Below, one piece after another: positions 9,279-22,839 of a DNA stretch of 64,000 bases (its first letter is position 1; each line of letters begins with the position of its first letter). The stretch is from positions 319,501 to 383,500 of the forward strand of contig CAJHZI010000254.1 of the NCBI GenBank assembly GCA_905160935.1, in the 5' to 3' direction. Made by a program: the position numbers and the translations under genes. Origin of the DNA: Enchytraeus crypticus (lineage: Eukaryota > Annelida > Clitellata > Enchytraeida > Enchytraeidae). Under the pieces are notes generated by a model. The model saw only the letters and a program-made list of their open reading frames with translations, ran no database searches and was not told where the DNA came from.

Positions 9279-11548
9279 CCCCATTATTTACCAAGGCATC
9301 AAAACAGCTCGATACCCACATGTAACTTCGTATAATAGCTCAAATAAATAAAATAAGTACGAAAAATAAAAATTTTAGTATTTCATCAGTCACGCGATCA
9401 GATATAGGGGTGTCCTCATCTGGGAACAGTGGTAAATACAGTAACCAAAGCGTACAATTCTGAAGTGATAGTTCTTGGCTCTGTTGCTCAAAAGCGTCAG
9501 CATGTCTGCAATACAGAGTCAAAACTAAAAAATAAAAATTAAATATAAATAAATAATTTTTATTTAAATATAAATTTAAATAAAAATTAAATCTTTCTGA
9601 CACAAGTGTAATGTGCTTAATACTTCTAAAAATTCTTATTCTAGTTCGTGTTTTAGTTCTCAAAACAGGATCGGTTTATACATAGCGTGTGCGTGCACTT
9701 CGTGTATCTCAGCTGCTTCTCCAACTTCTCAGGATAATGACCATTGGCATCATTTACTGAAGATGGTGGCAGTACGGTATGTTTGGAGAACTTCTCTACT
9801 TTGAGTGTTGGCTTCTGCAAGCTTCGTAGGTCACTACCTGCGAGTAACTGATTACAAAGGAGACGAGGTCTGAGCTCTTGTTGTTGGCCATCTGATGCAA
9901 ACGCCATGAGTTTACCTTAGACACATTGAGCATATGGATAAATAAAGCACATAACCATTTCTTTCCCCATATTGCTATACGAAAAGCTTTGACTGTCTGA
10001 TCGAGTAGATCGACACCAACCATTGCACCATTGTACGATACAATCAGCTTAGGCTGTCTGATTTCAACTTTCTCCTTCTACTCGGAAGACCAGCGCTTTA
10101 CTTTCGTAAGTGGATCATAGCCATCATAATAGCTTCCTTAGGTGACTGCGCTATTGTCCATCCATCTGACAAACATGATAGAGTTGTCAAAGTCAAAGCA
10201 GCAATCAATTCACCACGTGGTGCTTACTTCATATCTTTGCTTGAAGGAAATGGACACCTGGAATCTCTGTCTTCTCTTACTGTACCTGTGGCTCTTATCC
10301 CCTTTGTGTTCAGTTCAGCTAATAGTGCATGCCTGCTGAAAAGTTATCAAAGAAAACGACATGATCCGAAGGAGAATCAATACCGTTAAGCAGACCCAAG
10401 TACAACTCTGGATCCAAGAGGTTTATTTATATTCATGGCAACAAGAACGTGACTTTGCTTGTGCATCACTGAATTGCCATCATTATTAACTGGCTCTTTG
10501 GTCTCCTTGCTACCACAATATGTATCAAATGCAAAACTGTAACCTGAGGAACCTCAAAGCATCCAGTTCTTGTAACCTAGCCGTACGGGCATTCCCTTGA
10601 TAAACTGCTTGCAAGGATGGCGTCCAAAATATTCCACTATGGATTCATCTTTGGAGAGAGAATCGTGAAAGATGCAAACTTTCGAAACTTCTAGTTCAAT
10701 AAATTCATCAGACTCCGCAACTTGTACATCCTGCCACTGTTTACTGTAGTGTAGTCGGCCAAGTGAAGAAACCTCTTGATCTCCAGAAGTCTGATTCTGC
10801 TCATGGTTTGGGCAATGCATGGCAACCCAAGATCTTCGTCCAATGACCAGTAGCATATTGGTCGAGGAAGAGAGTGGTATCCTGACAAGAAAAGCATTCC
10901 AAAGAAAGCTCGCAATTCGTCAGATGCCAAAACAAATGCATGGTAGTTGTTCTTAGAGGCATACAAATTGGGCTGTTCCACTATATGATCAAACATGGCC
11001 TTGACTTCACTGGTCCAGTTGAAATTTATTCAAAAGCAACATCAAATTATAGTTCAATTCGAGTTCGAAGTTAAGATTAATGAATATTAATAATAATTAG
11101 CTCTAATTATGTAATATGTTAAGATGCACTATATATCAGCCAAAGGGCGTGAAGTTCTAACGTTATTTACCGCTGTCCCCAAACAGGGACAGCAAATTTT
11201 GAAATGCCATATAAAATTTCTGGAAATACCTTTCATTCAAAAACCTTATCATTGTAACTTAGCAATCATTGCTAAATAATTATATCGTTTGTTACAAAAA
11301 TTTTGTCACTAGATACAGATTTTACAAATAAAATAACGAAGGCACCGTAAAGCGGTAAAAAATACCAAATTTTTCGAGTCTCTACCATAAGCCACAACCG
11401 GTTTAAAAGGCAATATTTTAAATTTTCGGCAAGAACATCAACAAGACTATAAGAGTAAAGTAGCTATTTTCTTATTTTAGAGCAGTAATGTTGTAGAAAA
11501 TGACCTTTTATGAAGTGTCCCCAAATGGGGACAGTGGTAAATAATGGG
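9279..11548 (-). mobile_element. piggyBac element relic with both ends
   Basis: The right end reads (minus strand) TTAA-CCCATTATTTACCACTG, with target TTAA at 11549-11552. The left end reads TTTA-CCCCATTATTTACCA at 9275-9295. The ends are inverted repeats at a TTAA-like site, the piggyBac hallmark. Subterminal TGTCCCCATTTGGGGACA (11514-11534) is itself a palindrome, and a second TGTCCCCAAACAGGGACA occurs at about 11174-11192. The roughly 2.27-kb body carries a broken piggyBac transposase. Confidence 0.88.
9660..11010 (-). pseudogene. piggyBac (DDE_Tnp_1_7) transposase pseudogene
   Basis: The minus strand holds, in order and in shifting frames, an N-terminal helical block (10691-10996, with [20 protein letters not shown] and YWS...MSR), the block around a catalytic Asp (10554-10700, [20 protein letters not shown] and [10 protein letters not shown]), a middle part read through stops, a VRWMDNS block (about 10150), MVGVDLLDQ...GKKW (9796-10023) and a Cys-rich tail (CTHTLCINRSC, before 9660). 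These are the standard landmarks of piggyBac-family transposases. Frameshifts and stops make it non-functional. It lies in the intron between LDLa exons 3 and 4. Confidence 0.88.
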
Positions 11549-12640
11549 TTAATTTAGACTATATTTAGAAATGTTTCCTGCTGTAGAACCTCTACTCCGA
11601 GGTTTACTGCTGTAATTATATAACCTTCTTTCACCAATCTATATGGCATTTGCGCAGCCGTCGGGGAATGGTGGGACATGTCACCCAAAAAAATTCGAGT
11701 AGGGGCCTGGCCTTCAAATGCACCCCTCAGAATTTAGGTTTAAACTTATGTAATTGATTTGAGAAATTTGGCGCGTTTTCAAGATCGCTCAAAAACTTTA
11801 TAAGTATTACCAGTTATAGAGCCTTGCCGTAGAGTGAGAAAGATTTATCGATGGCATCTGTAGTCGTTTAGAATACGCTGAGCGATCGCTGTTAGGCGTT
11901 GGTGACGAAACGTAGAAGAGTGACAGCTAGCCGAGCTAAGCGGTCAATATAAAGATCTTTTCGGTAATAGCTATAAATAGAACATCGGGGACATCAAATG
12001 TAAACAGAGAAAACGAAAACGTAAACACTGCATAGAACATCATTGAAATGTACTAGTTCCTAATAAAATTTCTAATACAAGCTTTCTTTAGAAATGTTAT
12101 TTACTTTACAACGTACTATACAGATGTACATGTTTGCTAGCGAGGTCATTTTATCAACCACCGAGCAGAGGCACTGAAAAACAGTGTGTATAAAAGTTTG
12201 ACTGAAACTGAATGATAGTAGATAATATATGTTTTGAACAATATGTAATTCAATGCCGCTTTAATTACTCTTTATTCAAACTACAAGTATAGTCAATAAG
12301 TCTTCAATAATTTAGCATGACACTGAAAGAGGTTCAACTACTGCCCGCAACTAACTAAGCGCATAATTTTTACTCAAGGAAGTAATTTTTCTAAATATCT
12401 CCAAAATTTATACCAGATCTTTTCTCTTGAGCCCCGATCACGCATACCATACTTACATGTATTTCTTCTAAATATATAATCACAATCACACTGTGTTCGG
12501 ATTATTTAATTATAATTTGCAATCTAAGTTACCCGAAGTTACTAAGCTATGTAAAAAGTAAAAAAATTAAATGGTCACACAATAAATCAATTGACCATAA
12601 GTCGCAATACACCATTGACAGTGAAGAGCTCCTACAATAA
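11549..12640. other. No recognised feature
   Basis: Intron sequence without evident coding potential, element ends or repeats that I can pair within the window. Confidence 0.5.
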
Positions 12641-12644
12641 TAAT

Positions 12645-13260
12645 AATAACAACAACATTTAGAGAGCTACTGTCATGCAACATCGAGCACTATTGAGACA
12701 AAATCAAGCCGGCGAGCAAAAGGAAGGTCCAAAACGGTGCAAATTCCAAAATTCAGATAATCAGTTCAAAGTAAGGGGAATTAAAGAAAAGGAGGTTTAG
12801 GTGTAGGTCGCTGCTCATGGACACTGGATGAAAAAAGAGAGATGGAAAAGATAGGTCTTCAACTGCCCATGGAACTGATCATAGGAAAGCAAAGGCCGAT
12901 GTGCTTCAAATTAAGATTTCCGAAGATTGGATGGAAGAGAATTTCAGATATGCGGCGCATCATGCTGGAAAGAACGATTCGATAGCTTAGAGCGCGAAGG
13001 TAAGCTAGGTCTCACAAGAGTAATTAGTTTAGAAGACCGAGTAACAGCAGACTTTAATCAAGTGATACATACATGTACAAGTTTGTCCAGGGATGGTGAT
13101 GGACTTATAGGTTAACGAAGCTGTTTTGTAAATGATTCGCTCTTTAATCTTTAGCCTATGCAAAGACTTTAAAATGGGCGTAACATGTGTGTACTTGGAA
13201 CTACAAAAAATTGCTCGCGCAAGAGAATTCTGAACAAACTTCAAATCTCATAGCCATGGA
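12645..13260 (-). mobile_element. LINE (CR1/L2-like) 3' fragment
   Basis: Minus-strand coding remnant QNSLARAIFCSSKYTHVTPI...LKIKERIIYK (13060-13244), the C-terminal region of CR1/L2-type reverse transcriptases, followed by a 3' part homologous to 49045-49580 and the T-type tail near 12650-12700. 5'-truncated. It ends 235 bp before exon 4. Confidence 0.75.
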
Positions 13261-13495
13261 GATTTAAAAGCAGGGAATTGCAGTTGTCCAATTTCGATTG
13301 CACAATAGCAGCACCAATTGTAGCAGCTGTCTCACGTGACAAATATGGACGTATTCGACGAAGATCTCGGATATGAAAGAAACATTCTTGTTTTAGTTAT
13401 ATGTTATAAGTAGGACTACTAAATATTTTCTTAACAATATTATAGTATATCCATATATACGCCCTATTTCCTTTATTTTCTACTAAAAACTTCAG

Positions 13496-13621
13496 AAAAT
13501 TGTCGAAACAAATCTGGATATATGTATTGCGGTGCATATTCGCAATGTGTGAGGAACGAAAAATCCTGTGACGGTTACACAGACTGTTTCAACGGATATG
13601 ATGAGGATGAAACTTACTGCG
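13496..13621 (+). CDS. LDLa module exon 4
   Basis: A 126-nt phase 1-1 exon between aacttcag and GTAAGC. It encodes NCRNKSGYMYC, GAYSQC, VRNEKSC, DGYTDC and FNGYDEDETYC, six cysteines. The Ca2+ cage CDG..DC..DE is complete. The Cys5-Cys6 gap is ten residues instead of the usual eight because of a doubled DE (DEDE). Unlike most modules here it lacks the sequon after Cys2 (CGAY). It lies downstream of a minus-strand LINE fragment and upstream of a large TA-rich block. Confidence 0.9.
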
Positions 13622-13877
13622 GTAAGCACTTTAACTTATTTCATTTACTTTTATTTAACTTATAGCAGCCATTAACGAATCACACGTACCAATGACAAAA
13701 TGATCATAATCCTTCACAAATTAATCAAGGAGTCGCAATAATTTCACACTTAGCCTGCCGTGTTTAGGAAGGAGATGGAGAATGAATAATCTAGGTAGTG
13801 GTTACAGAAATTAGTAATTTTGAGAAATTCAAGTAGACCTATATTAGTAACAGGCCCATGTAAATTTAAATATTTTG

Positions 13878-13962
13878 TGAATATATGTATATATATATAT
13901 ATATATATATACATATATATATACATTTTATATATATACATTTATATCCTATATATGACCCT

Positions 13963-14015
<53 letters not shown>

Positions 14016-14029
14016 GTATATTATATAGG

Positions 14030-14082
<53 letters not shown>

Positions 14083-14101
14083 GTATACATATATACATAT
14101 A

Positions 14102-14145
<44 letters not shown>

Positions 14146-14148
14146 CCT
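13878..14148. repeat. (TA)n microsatellite block
   Basis: Several long TA tracts. TAGGCCTA occurs at 14026-14033, and two overlapping copies at 14142-14155. Confidence 0.95.
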
Positions 14149-15259
14149 AGGCCTATAGCATTTAAATTTAAATATAAATTTTAATCTTGGAAAAAATTAG
14201 GAATCTACTTTCGTAGCGTTTCACGATAAAATTTATAGAAGCTCAGTCGCTTCACATTATAAAGCTTGGAAAAATAGTTTACATATGGAATCATAATCTT
14301 ATAATTAGCAATTACAATTTTAAACTACACGTATATGCATATATACAATATTAGAGATGGGAATTTTGTGAATTTCCAGACTTCGGTTCGATTCGGTAAG
14401 CAGAAAATGAAAGTTCCGTTCAAATTCAAGTTCGGTTAGCAGTTGACAACTTGAGAATTTGGTTAGGTTGGGCTTATTTCAAGTCAGGGTTCAGATTCGG
14501 TTAGGGTTAGGCTCGGTTTCTATCTTACAAGAATTCGGTATGAGTTCTGGTTCTAAGTAGTTTGGTTTGGTTAATTCTGAAATTCTTTATCTGGTATTTC
14601 AAAAGAGCTTTAGAAAAATACATGACGTCAAGTTAAACTGCCACGTGTTTATCTGTTAAAAATTAGACAATGAAAGAATAATAGATATAGGCAATATTTT
14701 AAGATATATTTTAAAATATCTCTATTAAACAACAAATGCTCATAAAATAGGTATTTTAGCATCCATATTATATCAGAAACATCCTCCTTCAGCATAATCA
14801 GCAATCAGATTCTTCATCGGTATAAGAATACAGTTTAGCTTTAGGGATTAGGAACGTCTATAATTAATTGAAATTGTGTTAGTTAATTTTATCTAATCAT
14901 TCAAAAACAAAACGAATTTAAAAATAAAAATTACCACATTTTAAAGGATAACTTTGTAAACAAATGTGAACTTCCAAGAATATTTAAGAGTATTTGCAAA
15001 TAATATACAATATTTTCTCTCAATATATTAACTAGTATTAAACTTCTTAATATGCCTACGGAGATTAATTTTTTGCTAGTCAGCTTGGCTTAGGTTATAT
15101 AGTTCTCGATGTTGTTCTTGGCGAGAGTGGCATTCTCATTGTTCTTGGAATAATTATAATCTTATACAAGTATTGTAAAAGCATCAGGTTTTGTTGGATA
15201 TGTATCAACTATAAAGATTCAATCAATAAATTAATCAATAAGAATTTAGTTTCCGGTTC

Positions 15260-16910
15260 CTCGCTATAAGGGACGCGGACGATGTCAGGGACGTCTCTTG
15301 CAGACTTTGTACAAGCAGACGTCAAAACACCACACGATGATGACTGCGTACACAAAAACGATCAGAGAAAGCGAGATCAAAACAGTGCATGTCCATTGAC
15401 TAGGCAGTTTGGATTCAAAATGAATGTTGGTTGCATAAATTCTATTCATACTGTAAAGAAAGTTGTTAATCATTTCAATAATAGAAATAGTACTGTCAGT
15501 ATTGGAGTAATGGACTTATGTAAAGCGTTCGATAAATGTAATGTGTATGGTATACTTAACTTACTTCAACGAAAAAAGGTTAATAAAATGTAATATATAC
15601 TGTATACTCGAAAATTTATTTACGCAAAGTGGAACTTCTGTTAATTGGACTGGATATGTTTCTCGATAATTATGCTCCTCTTTTGTCTGGGGTTAAGCAA
15701 GGTGGAAAACTCATTGCTCATTCTATTTGCACTTTTTGTAGACAACGTATTGGATATACTGGACCAGTCAAGCTATAATTGTCGAATAAATTTCCGTTGC
15801 TGTAATAGTTACATGTACGCAGACGATTTAATTTTACTTAGTATATCTGTAAGTGATTTACAGAAATTATTTTATATCTGTGACAGGGAATTTGATAAGT
15901 TAGATCTCTCCATTAACATTTCTAAATGTAATTGTATGCGAATTGGACCACGATATAAGGCTCCTCGTAAACTTTTGAACGTAAGGAAAGAGCCAAGTAA
16001 CTGGATTGATAAAATAAAATACCTTGGACTAACGATTGTAAGTGCAAAATATTTCAAATGTGAATGGCACGAAACCAGAGGAGATTGTTACACCTCGGCT
16101 AACATTATATTGGACACGAAGGCTTCAATCGATGTTCTCTTAAAGATAATTCGTATGCAGGCAGTGCCAGTTCTACTGTGTGGTATTCCAGCCGTACAAC
16201 TGAATAAATCAGAAATCGAAAGCTTTTCTAATGCGTACAACAGTGTCTTCTTAAAGATTTTTCCGTACATTTGCTAAAAATAATATTTTATATTGTCAGT
16301 GGTATTGCGGTTTATTGCCATTTGATTTATTATGTGATACCATAGGTTTACATCCCTGCGTAATTTAATAATTAATTGTAAGTTAAGTGCTAAGCAACAT
16401 TTGGACTCTCCCGATTACAATGATTATTTAAACATTAAAAGTAAATTTGCCATAGATATCAATGACTCTTTGTCGAGTATTCGTTATGAATTCTGCACTA
16501 TTTTAAAAATGCTCTGTTTTAACTATTCTGAAGTTTGTAAACAATTTAAATTGTTAAACTTTTATGTGCACAAAGAGTGCACATAAAAGTTATATATGTA
16601 TTCTGTTGCGTCACGTTTTTGCAATGTAATTGTATCTGTGCGTGTTTTCTGCCAAGAATTGGTGAATAAAAGATATAATGATTAGCTAAGGGATTTAATA
16701 AGCCATACATTTTTTAATAGTAGGCGGTTCAAATGATTGTAGTTCTAAAATCAACATTATCTGCGGGAATAGAATAGAAATTCAATAAAAATCACAACTG
16801 ATTGTTAACTTAACGAACTTTAGTTAATTATTTTAGTATGTATGGGAAGTTGATAATACTGTGTATAGAATATATGGACCATTATGCTATAAGATAATAA
16901 ATAAATAGTA
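15260..16910 (+). pseudogene. LINE reverse transcriptase pseudogene
   Basis: The plus strand carries a non-LTR reverse transcriptase in at least two frames. 15380-15595 gives QFGFKMNVGC and VMDLCKAFDKCN (RT motif with the A-box Asp); a frameshift follows near 15600-15710; then 15700-16277 gives NSYMYADDLILLS with the catalytic YADD, SKCNCMRIGPR, IKYLGLTIVSAKYFKCEW and VPVLLCG. The A/T-rich AATAAATAA tail near 16895-16907 may be the 3' end. It lies inside element E1. Non-functional because of frameshifts and stops. Confidence 0.85.
16557..16591. repeat. 15-nt-arm hairpin
   Basis: AACTTTTATGTGCAC and its reverse complement separated by five bases, near the end of the LINE remnant. Confidence 0.8.
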
Positions 16911-19358
16911 CAGTTAAAATGGGTTTCTACAATACGTCCGTAATCAGGAATTTAGTCCTACAGATATCGGTATCAGAAGTACTTCAGTTTTTCTGTTAAC
17001 TGTTAGTTTTTATAAATTGGATTCGGAAGAAATCTAAGAGACCATACGCTGTTAAACAGTTGCATACTCCATGACTTGTGTATACATAAATTAGTATATG
17101 AAGTTGTAGTTGCTCTACTACCTTTATATAATATATCAAAGGTTCTGCTAATACTATTGCGTTGTGTTGTCTTGTGTTTGTTGTCGTTCTTAAAACACTT
17201 AATCTCTGAGAACCTCTGACTTGGGAAACTAGTGACTCACAGGTAGTATTTATTAATTGGCCGTCGCCTATTTGTATTGTTGCTTCTTCCTAATGAAGCA
17301 CGATAAGACGACACATTAATAGAAAACAGTCATTTGTAATATGATCAGGGTTTATTATTATTAATTAATTAGCAATTACAATTCTAGCAAGACACCAATG
17401 TTCTATTCAACTAATTATTCTAGACAGGCAATACGCTTTCACAGTTATGATCAGTCCCTAATTCTACCACTTAAACTTGATATAGAAACATATGTATAAA
17501 TATCTATATATAAATATCTTTAACTTTTACTCCCTATGAATCTTTATATCTTCTACTATTCTACTATCCTTTACTCTAAATTCTTTCTGTTACTGTCTGT
17601 GACAAACTTCTAAGTCTTTTCTAAACAGCCCTTGGACTTAGCCAGATTCAACTTGTCTTGATGTCGACTTAGCTGTTTCTTCACTTCTACTCGACTTTAC
17701 TCAGCTTGACTCCCTTCTCTTAGACTGCTCTTTCCTTAACCCTCTTCTCTTGGACTCTTCTTTCCTTAGCTCCTTATTCGTAGACTATCCCTCCCTAACT
17801 AACTCTTCCTCCTCTATTCTCATCTGAGGTCTTTCTATTCCTGCTAAATCGCGCCTTCTTCCTATGTACTGTCCAATAGAGTTAATTCATTATATTTAAG
17901 ATAATCTAATCCTCCAATCACAGTTGACTTCTTAGTTTGACTTCCGTGATTTATCCTATGATTCCGGCTATGATAATTGTTTGTGTTTAGATCACACAAA
18001 CAATTCTCTTTAATCTATCAGACATTCCAAGACAATGAAACTATCACTCGTGCCATTAGCGATCTCTTAATTGCTTTTCCAGCATTCGGATGAATTCAGA
18101 CTTGCATCTTATAACGTCGTCCTTCCAGATGTCCATTCCCGCATTCTATACTCTCTATTTAGGTCAATCACTGGCATGCTCAGGTTATCTAAAGCAATCT
18201 ATGTCTTAGCTCAACTGCTAACCTTTCACAATTTGTAGTCTAATCTTTGATGTATCTTTTCATATAAAATATATGATTATATGTTACAGCATTCCAACAC
18301 TACTGACTAATTCCATAATTAACAGTATCAGTAGTGCAAGACATAAATTATATCTAATCATAACACAAAATATAAAACATACAATAATCAAAATTACTAA
18401 AATAACAATATTCTCTAAGCTACGTAATTTACTACTTTGCGTCTATTTCTTACACATACTGCTATTTCGCATTTACCATCATAATATACAGTGCAATCAA
18501 CTAGATGCTTATATCATTAACAACTGACAAACTTGACGTTAAACTCATTTAACATATTCCTACCAATCTTTGATTATGTCTGCTTAGACGACATCTAGTG
18601 TAAATTACAGTTTCACTGTGGTGACACCCAATGTATATTTTTAGGTGAGACCCTTTTGATTTGAACATTAACATTCATTTTCAGCTAACAATAAAGTAAT
18701 ATCAATAATCCAAACGTTATCTTAACTCGATTAAACCCGAAGTACTAATTTACAATGTTTACACTAAATGAAATCTTTAAGTCTACATTTGTTACTACAT
18801 AACATTTCATTGTTTATTGGGGAGCGAATACTCCCTGTACCTCTTTTATACTAACAATGTACAGCCGACGTATCTCAGCTACAGTGTAGTCACTGCATCT
18901 GTATAAATAATCACATCTCTATACCGTACTCGTGGTTCCCGCATTCACTTTACTCTGATAGATTTACGGCTTGATTGCTTTATTGATATACCACACATGT
19001 GAGTTTATACGGACCCAAGATGAATATGAAACTTAACTATATTGCATTTATTCAACATATTATTTAAACTAGAAATACGATTATGGTAACAATAACATCG
19101 AACAATTTCCTTAAAATTTTAATGCAGGCTTTGAATAATAGCTGAAACGAAATTATTATAAGGGTTCGTTCTTAATTCACTAAGAGTGAGTATCATGCGA
19201 GGCATTTAATAAAATATTTGATCAAGATAAACAAATTAGATCACTGCTAGACATATCACAAGAGATCATAGAATTTGTATTCAATGAGAAACTTTAACCA
19301 GAGATCAGCTGATCGATGTTTTGAATGTAGATTTTATGCAACGCAAGTTCTCTTTGGT
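16911..19358. other. Non-coding interior of E1
   Basis: AT-rich, with a pyrimidine-rich patch at 17480-18250. A TGGTGACACCC at about 18620 could be a retroelement primer-site-like motif, but I cannot define LTRs. No coding signal seen. Confidence 0.4.
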
Positions 19359-19442
<84 letters not shown>

Positions 19443-19510
19443 ATGCATATAGATATATATACATGTATATATATATATATACATGTATATATATTATATA
19501 TATATATACT
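19359..19510. repeat. (TA)n microsatellite
   Basis: Long TA tract with embedded TACATGTA palindromes. Confidence 0.95.
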
Positions 19511-21009
19511 CACCTTTGACCCCTTTCTAAACTTGGCTGGGGCATTAACACCTTCACTTTGTAGAAACTTTCATACTAGGTAACTTTTTGATATTGTTGA
19601 TACTTCAATCATAAATGCTAATTTACCCAGATATTTTAAAATAACAGTAGTGACTTGTTATTTTTCACAATATCGAACAACAAGAATCGAAATCAAGCGA
19701 ATGAATTTTTTAATATATCAGATGTTACTTTTTTTTAAAGTTTCTTTGGATACAAGTTATACAACGACACATTTCCTTATAATTTATCACTTAATAATAT
19801 TCTTAATTATTTTTTCGTACAAATTTTGTCTAATTGTAGGCCTATATCCTATAAATTATGGTACGGCAAGGATTGAGGAAAGGATTGGTATTCTCTTTAG
19901 AGTTATGCGATGTTAAGGTAGACCTAAAATTAATATTCCAATCAACACTGTAACCGATGTCGTTGTTTAGTAACTTTTGCTTGGTAGTCACACGCATAGT
20001 TTAATGGAGAAATTAGGATGATTACACAGCAGGCTGTAAAAATAACCCTTAGTCACGATTAAATTTTATGAAACGAAATTTACTTGATTCTAATTAAATC
20101 GGTTGTTATACTCTGATTAGGACATAATCATCCTTCATGAAACCTGCCAGGAACCGTATTCAACACATTTGTTTGAGGTAAAATGAGGTTCTAAGATTAA
20201 ATGTAACGGCGCTTAAGTTCCTAATAATATGCCTCTTATAACTATATTGGAATCTTTACCTGTCCTCTATTTGACTGAATCTAGATATCCTACTAACCGA
20301 TTAATAACTTCAACGACTGTATTAAATAAAAATAAATTTAATACAAAAAGAAATAAAATAATACTCGAATATACAGTAGAACGAAAATTAAAACGATTTC
20401 AATAGCTCATGTAAGCGAAATTCGTGTAAATTAATATTGTATTTTCTATCGAATTACTGTTCACTTTAAATACCGCCAAGCAATTACGTTAAATAAAATA
20501 CGATCACTTTCGACACACAAATTACTACAATGCTCTCTAGCGCAAATTTCTACACTTTACTTTCCTCTCGACTATTCGCCAACTAGGATTCCTTCTAGTA
20601 TAATCCCTAGGTTAGAATATAGGCCTATCGGTGAAACTCTCTTCCAAGTTTGATTATCTACAGATTACTCTCATTACATCGACAGTTCGATGGACTACAA
20701 ATAGTTCGACTGACCGAACTCTTCGAATTACTCTTGAATTCGACTACTACCGAGATTTTTCAAATCTCCTAAGTATCTTTTCAACGTGGCATGGTTTTAC
20801 TTCCTTGTTGTCACTCTTCCATCTTGTATCTCCCCGTACTTCCTGTTTAAGCATGCCCTAATTTTTCACTTGCTTACCTTCGGTACCATCTAGGCTCACA
20901 CTTTAATATATCTTAATACTTTAAATCTTAACTTTACTTATGCCACACTTTAAAAATACAATTGCAAATACAAATACATACTAAGTATATCGAACCAGGT
21001 TCTCACAAA
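19511..21009. other. Right part of E1, partly shared with 35140-35345
   Basis: No coding signal. About 20810-21000 (TTGTTGTCACTCTTCCATCT and following) is homologous to 35140-35345, which suggests that the nested block 28503-35345 is a second, larger copy of E1. Confidence 0.55.
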
Positions 21010-21159
21010 ACTCATGTCTGGCGAAGGAATATTCGGTTTGGATCGTTTTCCGCCAGTGTCCGGGTTCGGTTTCGGTTCGGTTAGGCTAAAATTCCAGAAT
21101 GCAGAATTCAGTTCGGTTCGGTTTTATTCCCATCTCTAAGAAACATAATTATGCATTGC

Positions 21160-21670
21160 CTTTTCTATAACTGATACCCCACATCTTTTGTACAGTATAG
21201 TTGTAGGGAGTTGATCGATTTTCTTGAAATATATATTACTTGACCAGCAGCCAATTCTACCAAAAATAGAGAAATTTGGCTTGATATTCTTCTAAAACGT
21301 TAAAGTTATAGTTTTCGAAATTTAATAGGAATGGAGTTCGATACGAAAATTCCAAAATATAATTACGGCTTGTTACAAGCAGCGTAAAAATGTATTGATT
21401 AAAATGATAGCGACCAATTCACATAATAGTTTGCTTCTTCTATTTTGAAGAGCAATTATTTCTTTTCAAAAGGACGTAAAATACTTGCTGATGTGTTCTT
21501 AATTGACAAAATTATTGAACTTTTAATGCATGCATTGCACAAAGAGAATCAACGAATATGACATTTTAACTGTGGCTTAAGAGGACGCAACTGCAATAGC
21601 TGCGGTGATAGAAGTTGCACCCAGATATGCAATGTATGCATTAAAAGTTCAAATTATTAAATTTGTTGAG
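21160..21670 (+). mobile_element. Diverged copy of the 57885-58778 foldback element
   Basis: Shares TATAACTGATACCCC, TTGACCAGCAGCC, GAAGAGCAAT and AATTGACAAA...TATTGAACTTTTAATGCATG with 57885-58778. It retains a small Cys-rich reading frame, 21570-21659 (CNSCGDRSCTQICNVCIKSS), that is also present on the minus strand of the other copy. The right half is missing. Confidence 0.75.
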
Positions 21671-21951
21671 CTTGTTGGAATAATGAGAACACTCTTTTGT
21701 GGGAAACCATATTTTCCAAATAGTTCTTTGAGGTAAATTGAAGTATCTCGACTTTAAAGGAATTTTTTATACCCTGAGATAATTTCAGCATCAGGCCAAC
21801 TCAAGATCTATACCTGCAACTACAATTCCACAATCTCTTTCCTATCATCTAATAAATTCTGATAAGTAGGAAAAATCTGCATTCCATATCAATATCCTAA
21901 GTTATATTCTGAGTGTATTAATGAAGTTAAAGCTTTCGTCTCATCTTTCAG

Positions 21952-22074
21952 GCAGATGTGTATTCCCGAAGGTACCATGTAACGGCACAGACGCAATTAC
22001 ACAATGCGTTCAGTTCTCGTTACTCTGCAATGGAATAGACGATTGTGGAGACAATGAGGACGAAACTAACTGTG
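21952..22074 (+). CDS. LDLa module exon 5
   Basis: A 123-nt phase 1-1 exon between catctttcag and GTACGT. It encodes RCVFPKVPC, NGTDAITQC, VQFSLLC, NGIDDC and GDNEDETNC. Six cysteines; the first Ca2+-ligand Asp after Cys4 is Asn (CNG), while DDC and DE are kept. N-G-T follows Cys2. Its C-terminal half (GDNEDETNCG) is identical to module 2, indicating that these two modules are closely related despite 16 kb between them. The frame also stays open past the donor, but GTACGT and the phase match mark the exon end. Confidence 0.9.
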
Positions 22075-22830
22075 GTACGTTAATATTCGCTATAGCCTAT
22101 ATGAAATATTTTTCATTCCGCTATTCTTTAGCGTATATGTTGACCTGTAATACATTATGGCCTACACATTGATTTATATTGAAAGATAAAAAGGATTTTA
22201 ATCAATGACGTCAGTACCTTTGATTTAACTAAAAATACTTATATGATTATAGGATGTGGAGAAAAAATTAAATTCTGTCGCGTTCTGAATCAATCAACAA
22301 TTATTGCACCCTCAAAACTAATTCATATTCAACAAAAATAGCCTGAACAATAAAACTTCAATAATCTGAAATTTCTATTTATTTTCAAATGAACCCTGAA
22401 TCTAGGCCCCCTGAATAATTTTTGCTCAAGTTAATAAATAGTTATATCATGTAGTGAGCAAGCTGTTGGTGGCTTTAAAAGATTAAGAGTGTAAGGCATT
22501 GGGAATTTATGTAAGAATTCCTCATAATTTAAAGAAATATTAGATATTAGTTTGCTAAAATCTAAGCCTTTTGTTACTCTTATGCTATTGGTAGAAGTCT
22601 GATATTTGAGTGAAATGAAACAACAAAAATTAAGATATATAGGCCTAGTCATTTGAAATCTAAACTGTGAGAATGCTATTTAATGCGCTTTATAATCATA
22701 ATAATAATATATTTTTTAATGCCCTGGGCTGAAAAGATCCCTTTGCTAAAAATAAGACAAAAGAGGCTCTATTTAAGTAAAAGTTTGAAAAAGAAGCGAT
22801 TAAAATAATTCCTCTACACTCTGAGAAGCC
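22075..22830. other. Intron, no recognised feature
   Basis: AT-rich. One TAGGCCTA at 22640-22647. No coding signal or element ends seen. Confidence 0.5.
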
Positions 22831-22839
22831 GCATTAGCC

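Larger units (their letters stand above)
14352..21140. mobile_element. Large terminal-inverted-repeat element E1 (TTAGAGATGGGAAT ends)
   Basis: The left end at 14352 is TTAGAGATGGGAAT; the right end at 21140 is its reverse complement. Both subterminal regions (about 14380-14580 and 21010-21120) are rich in TTCGGTT/GGTTCGG repeats. The same ends bound 61854-63521, and the left end recurs at 28503, with internal homology. A broken LINE sits inside (15260-16910), so part of the 6.8 kb is later insertion. No transposase was recognised, and the superfamily is unassigned; hAT-like is only a guess because no convincing target duplication is visible. Confidence 0.65.

Noticed and set aside
18600-18640. 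TGGTGACACCC as an LTR primer binding site in E1
   Set aside because: I could not find matching LTRs or TG...CA ends around it.
22431-22652. 73-codon minus-strand frame
   Set aside because: AT-rich, no recognised domain and no splice context; likely chance.
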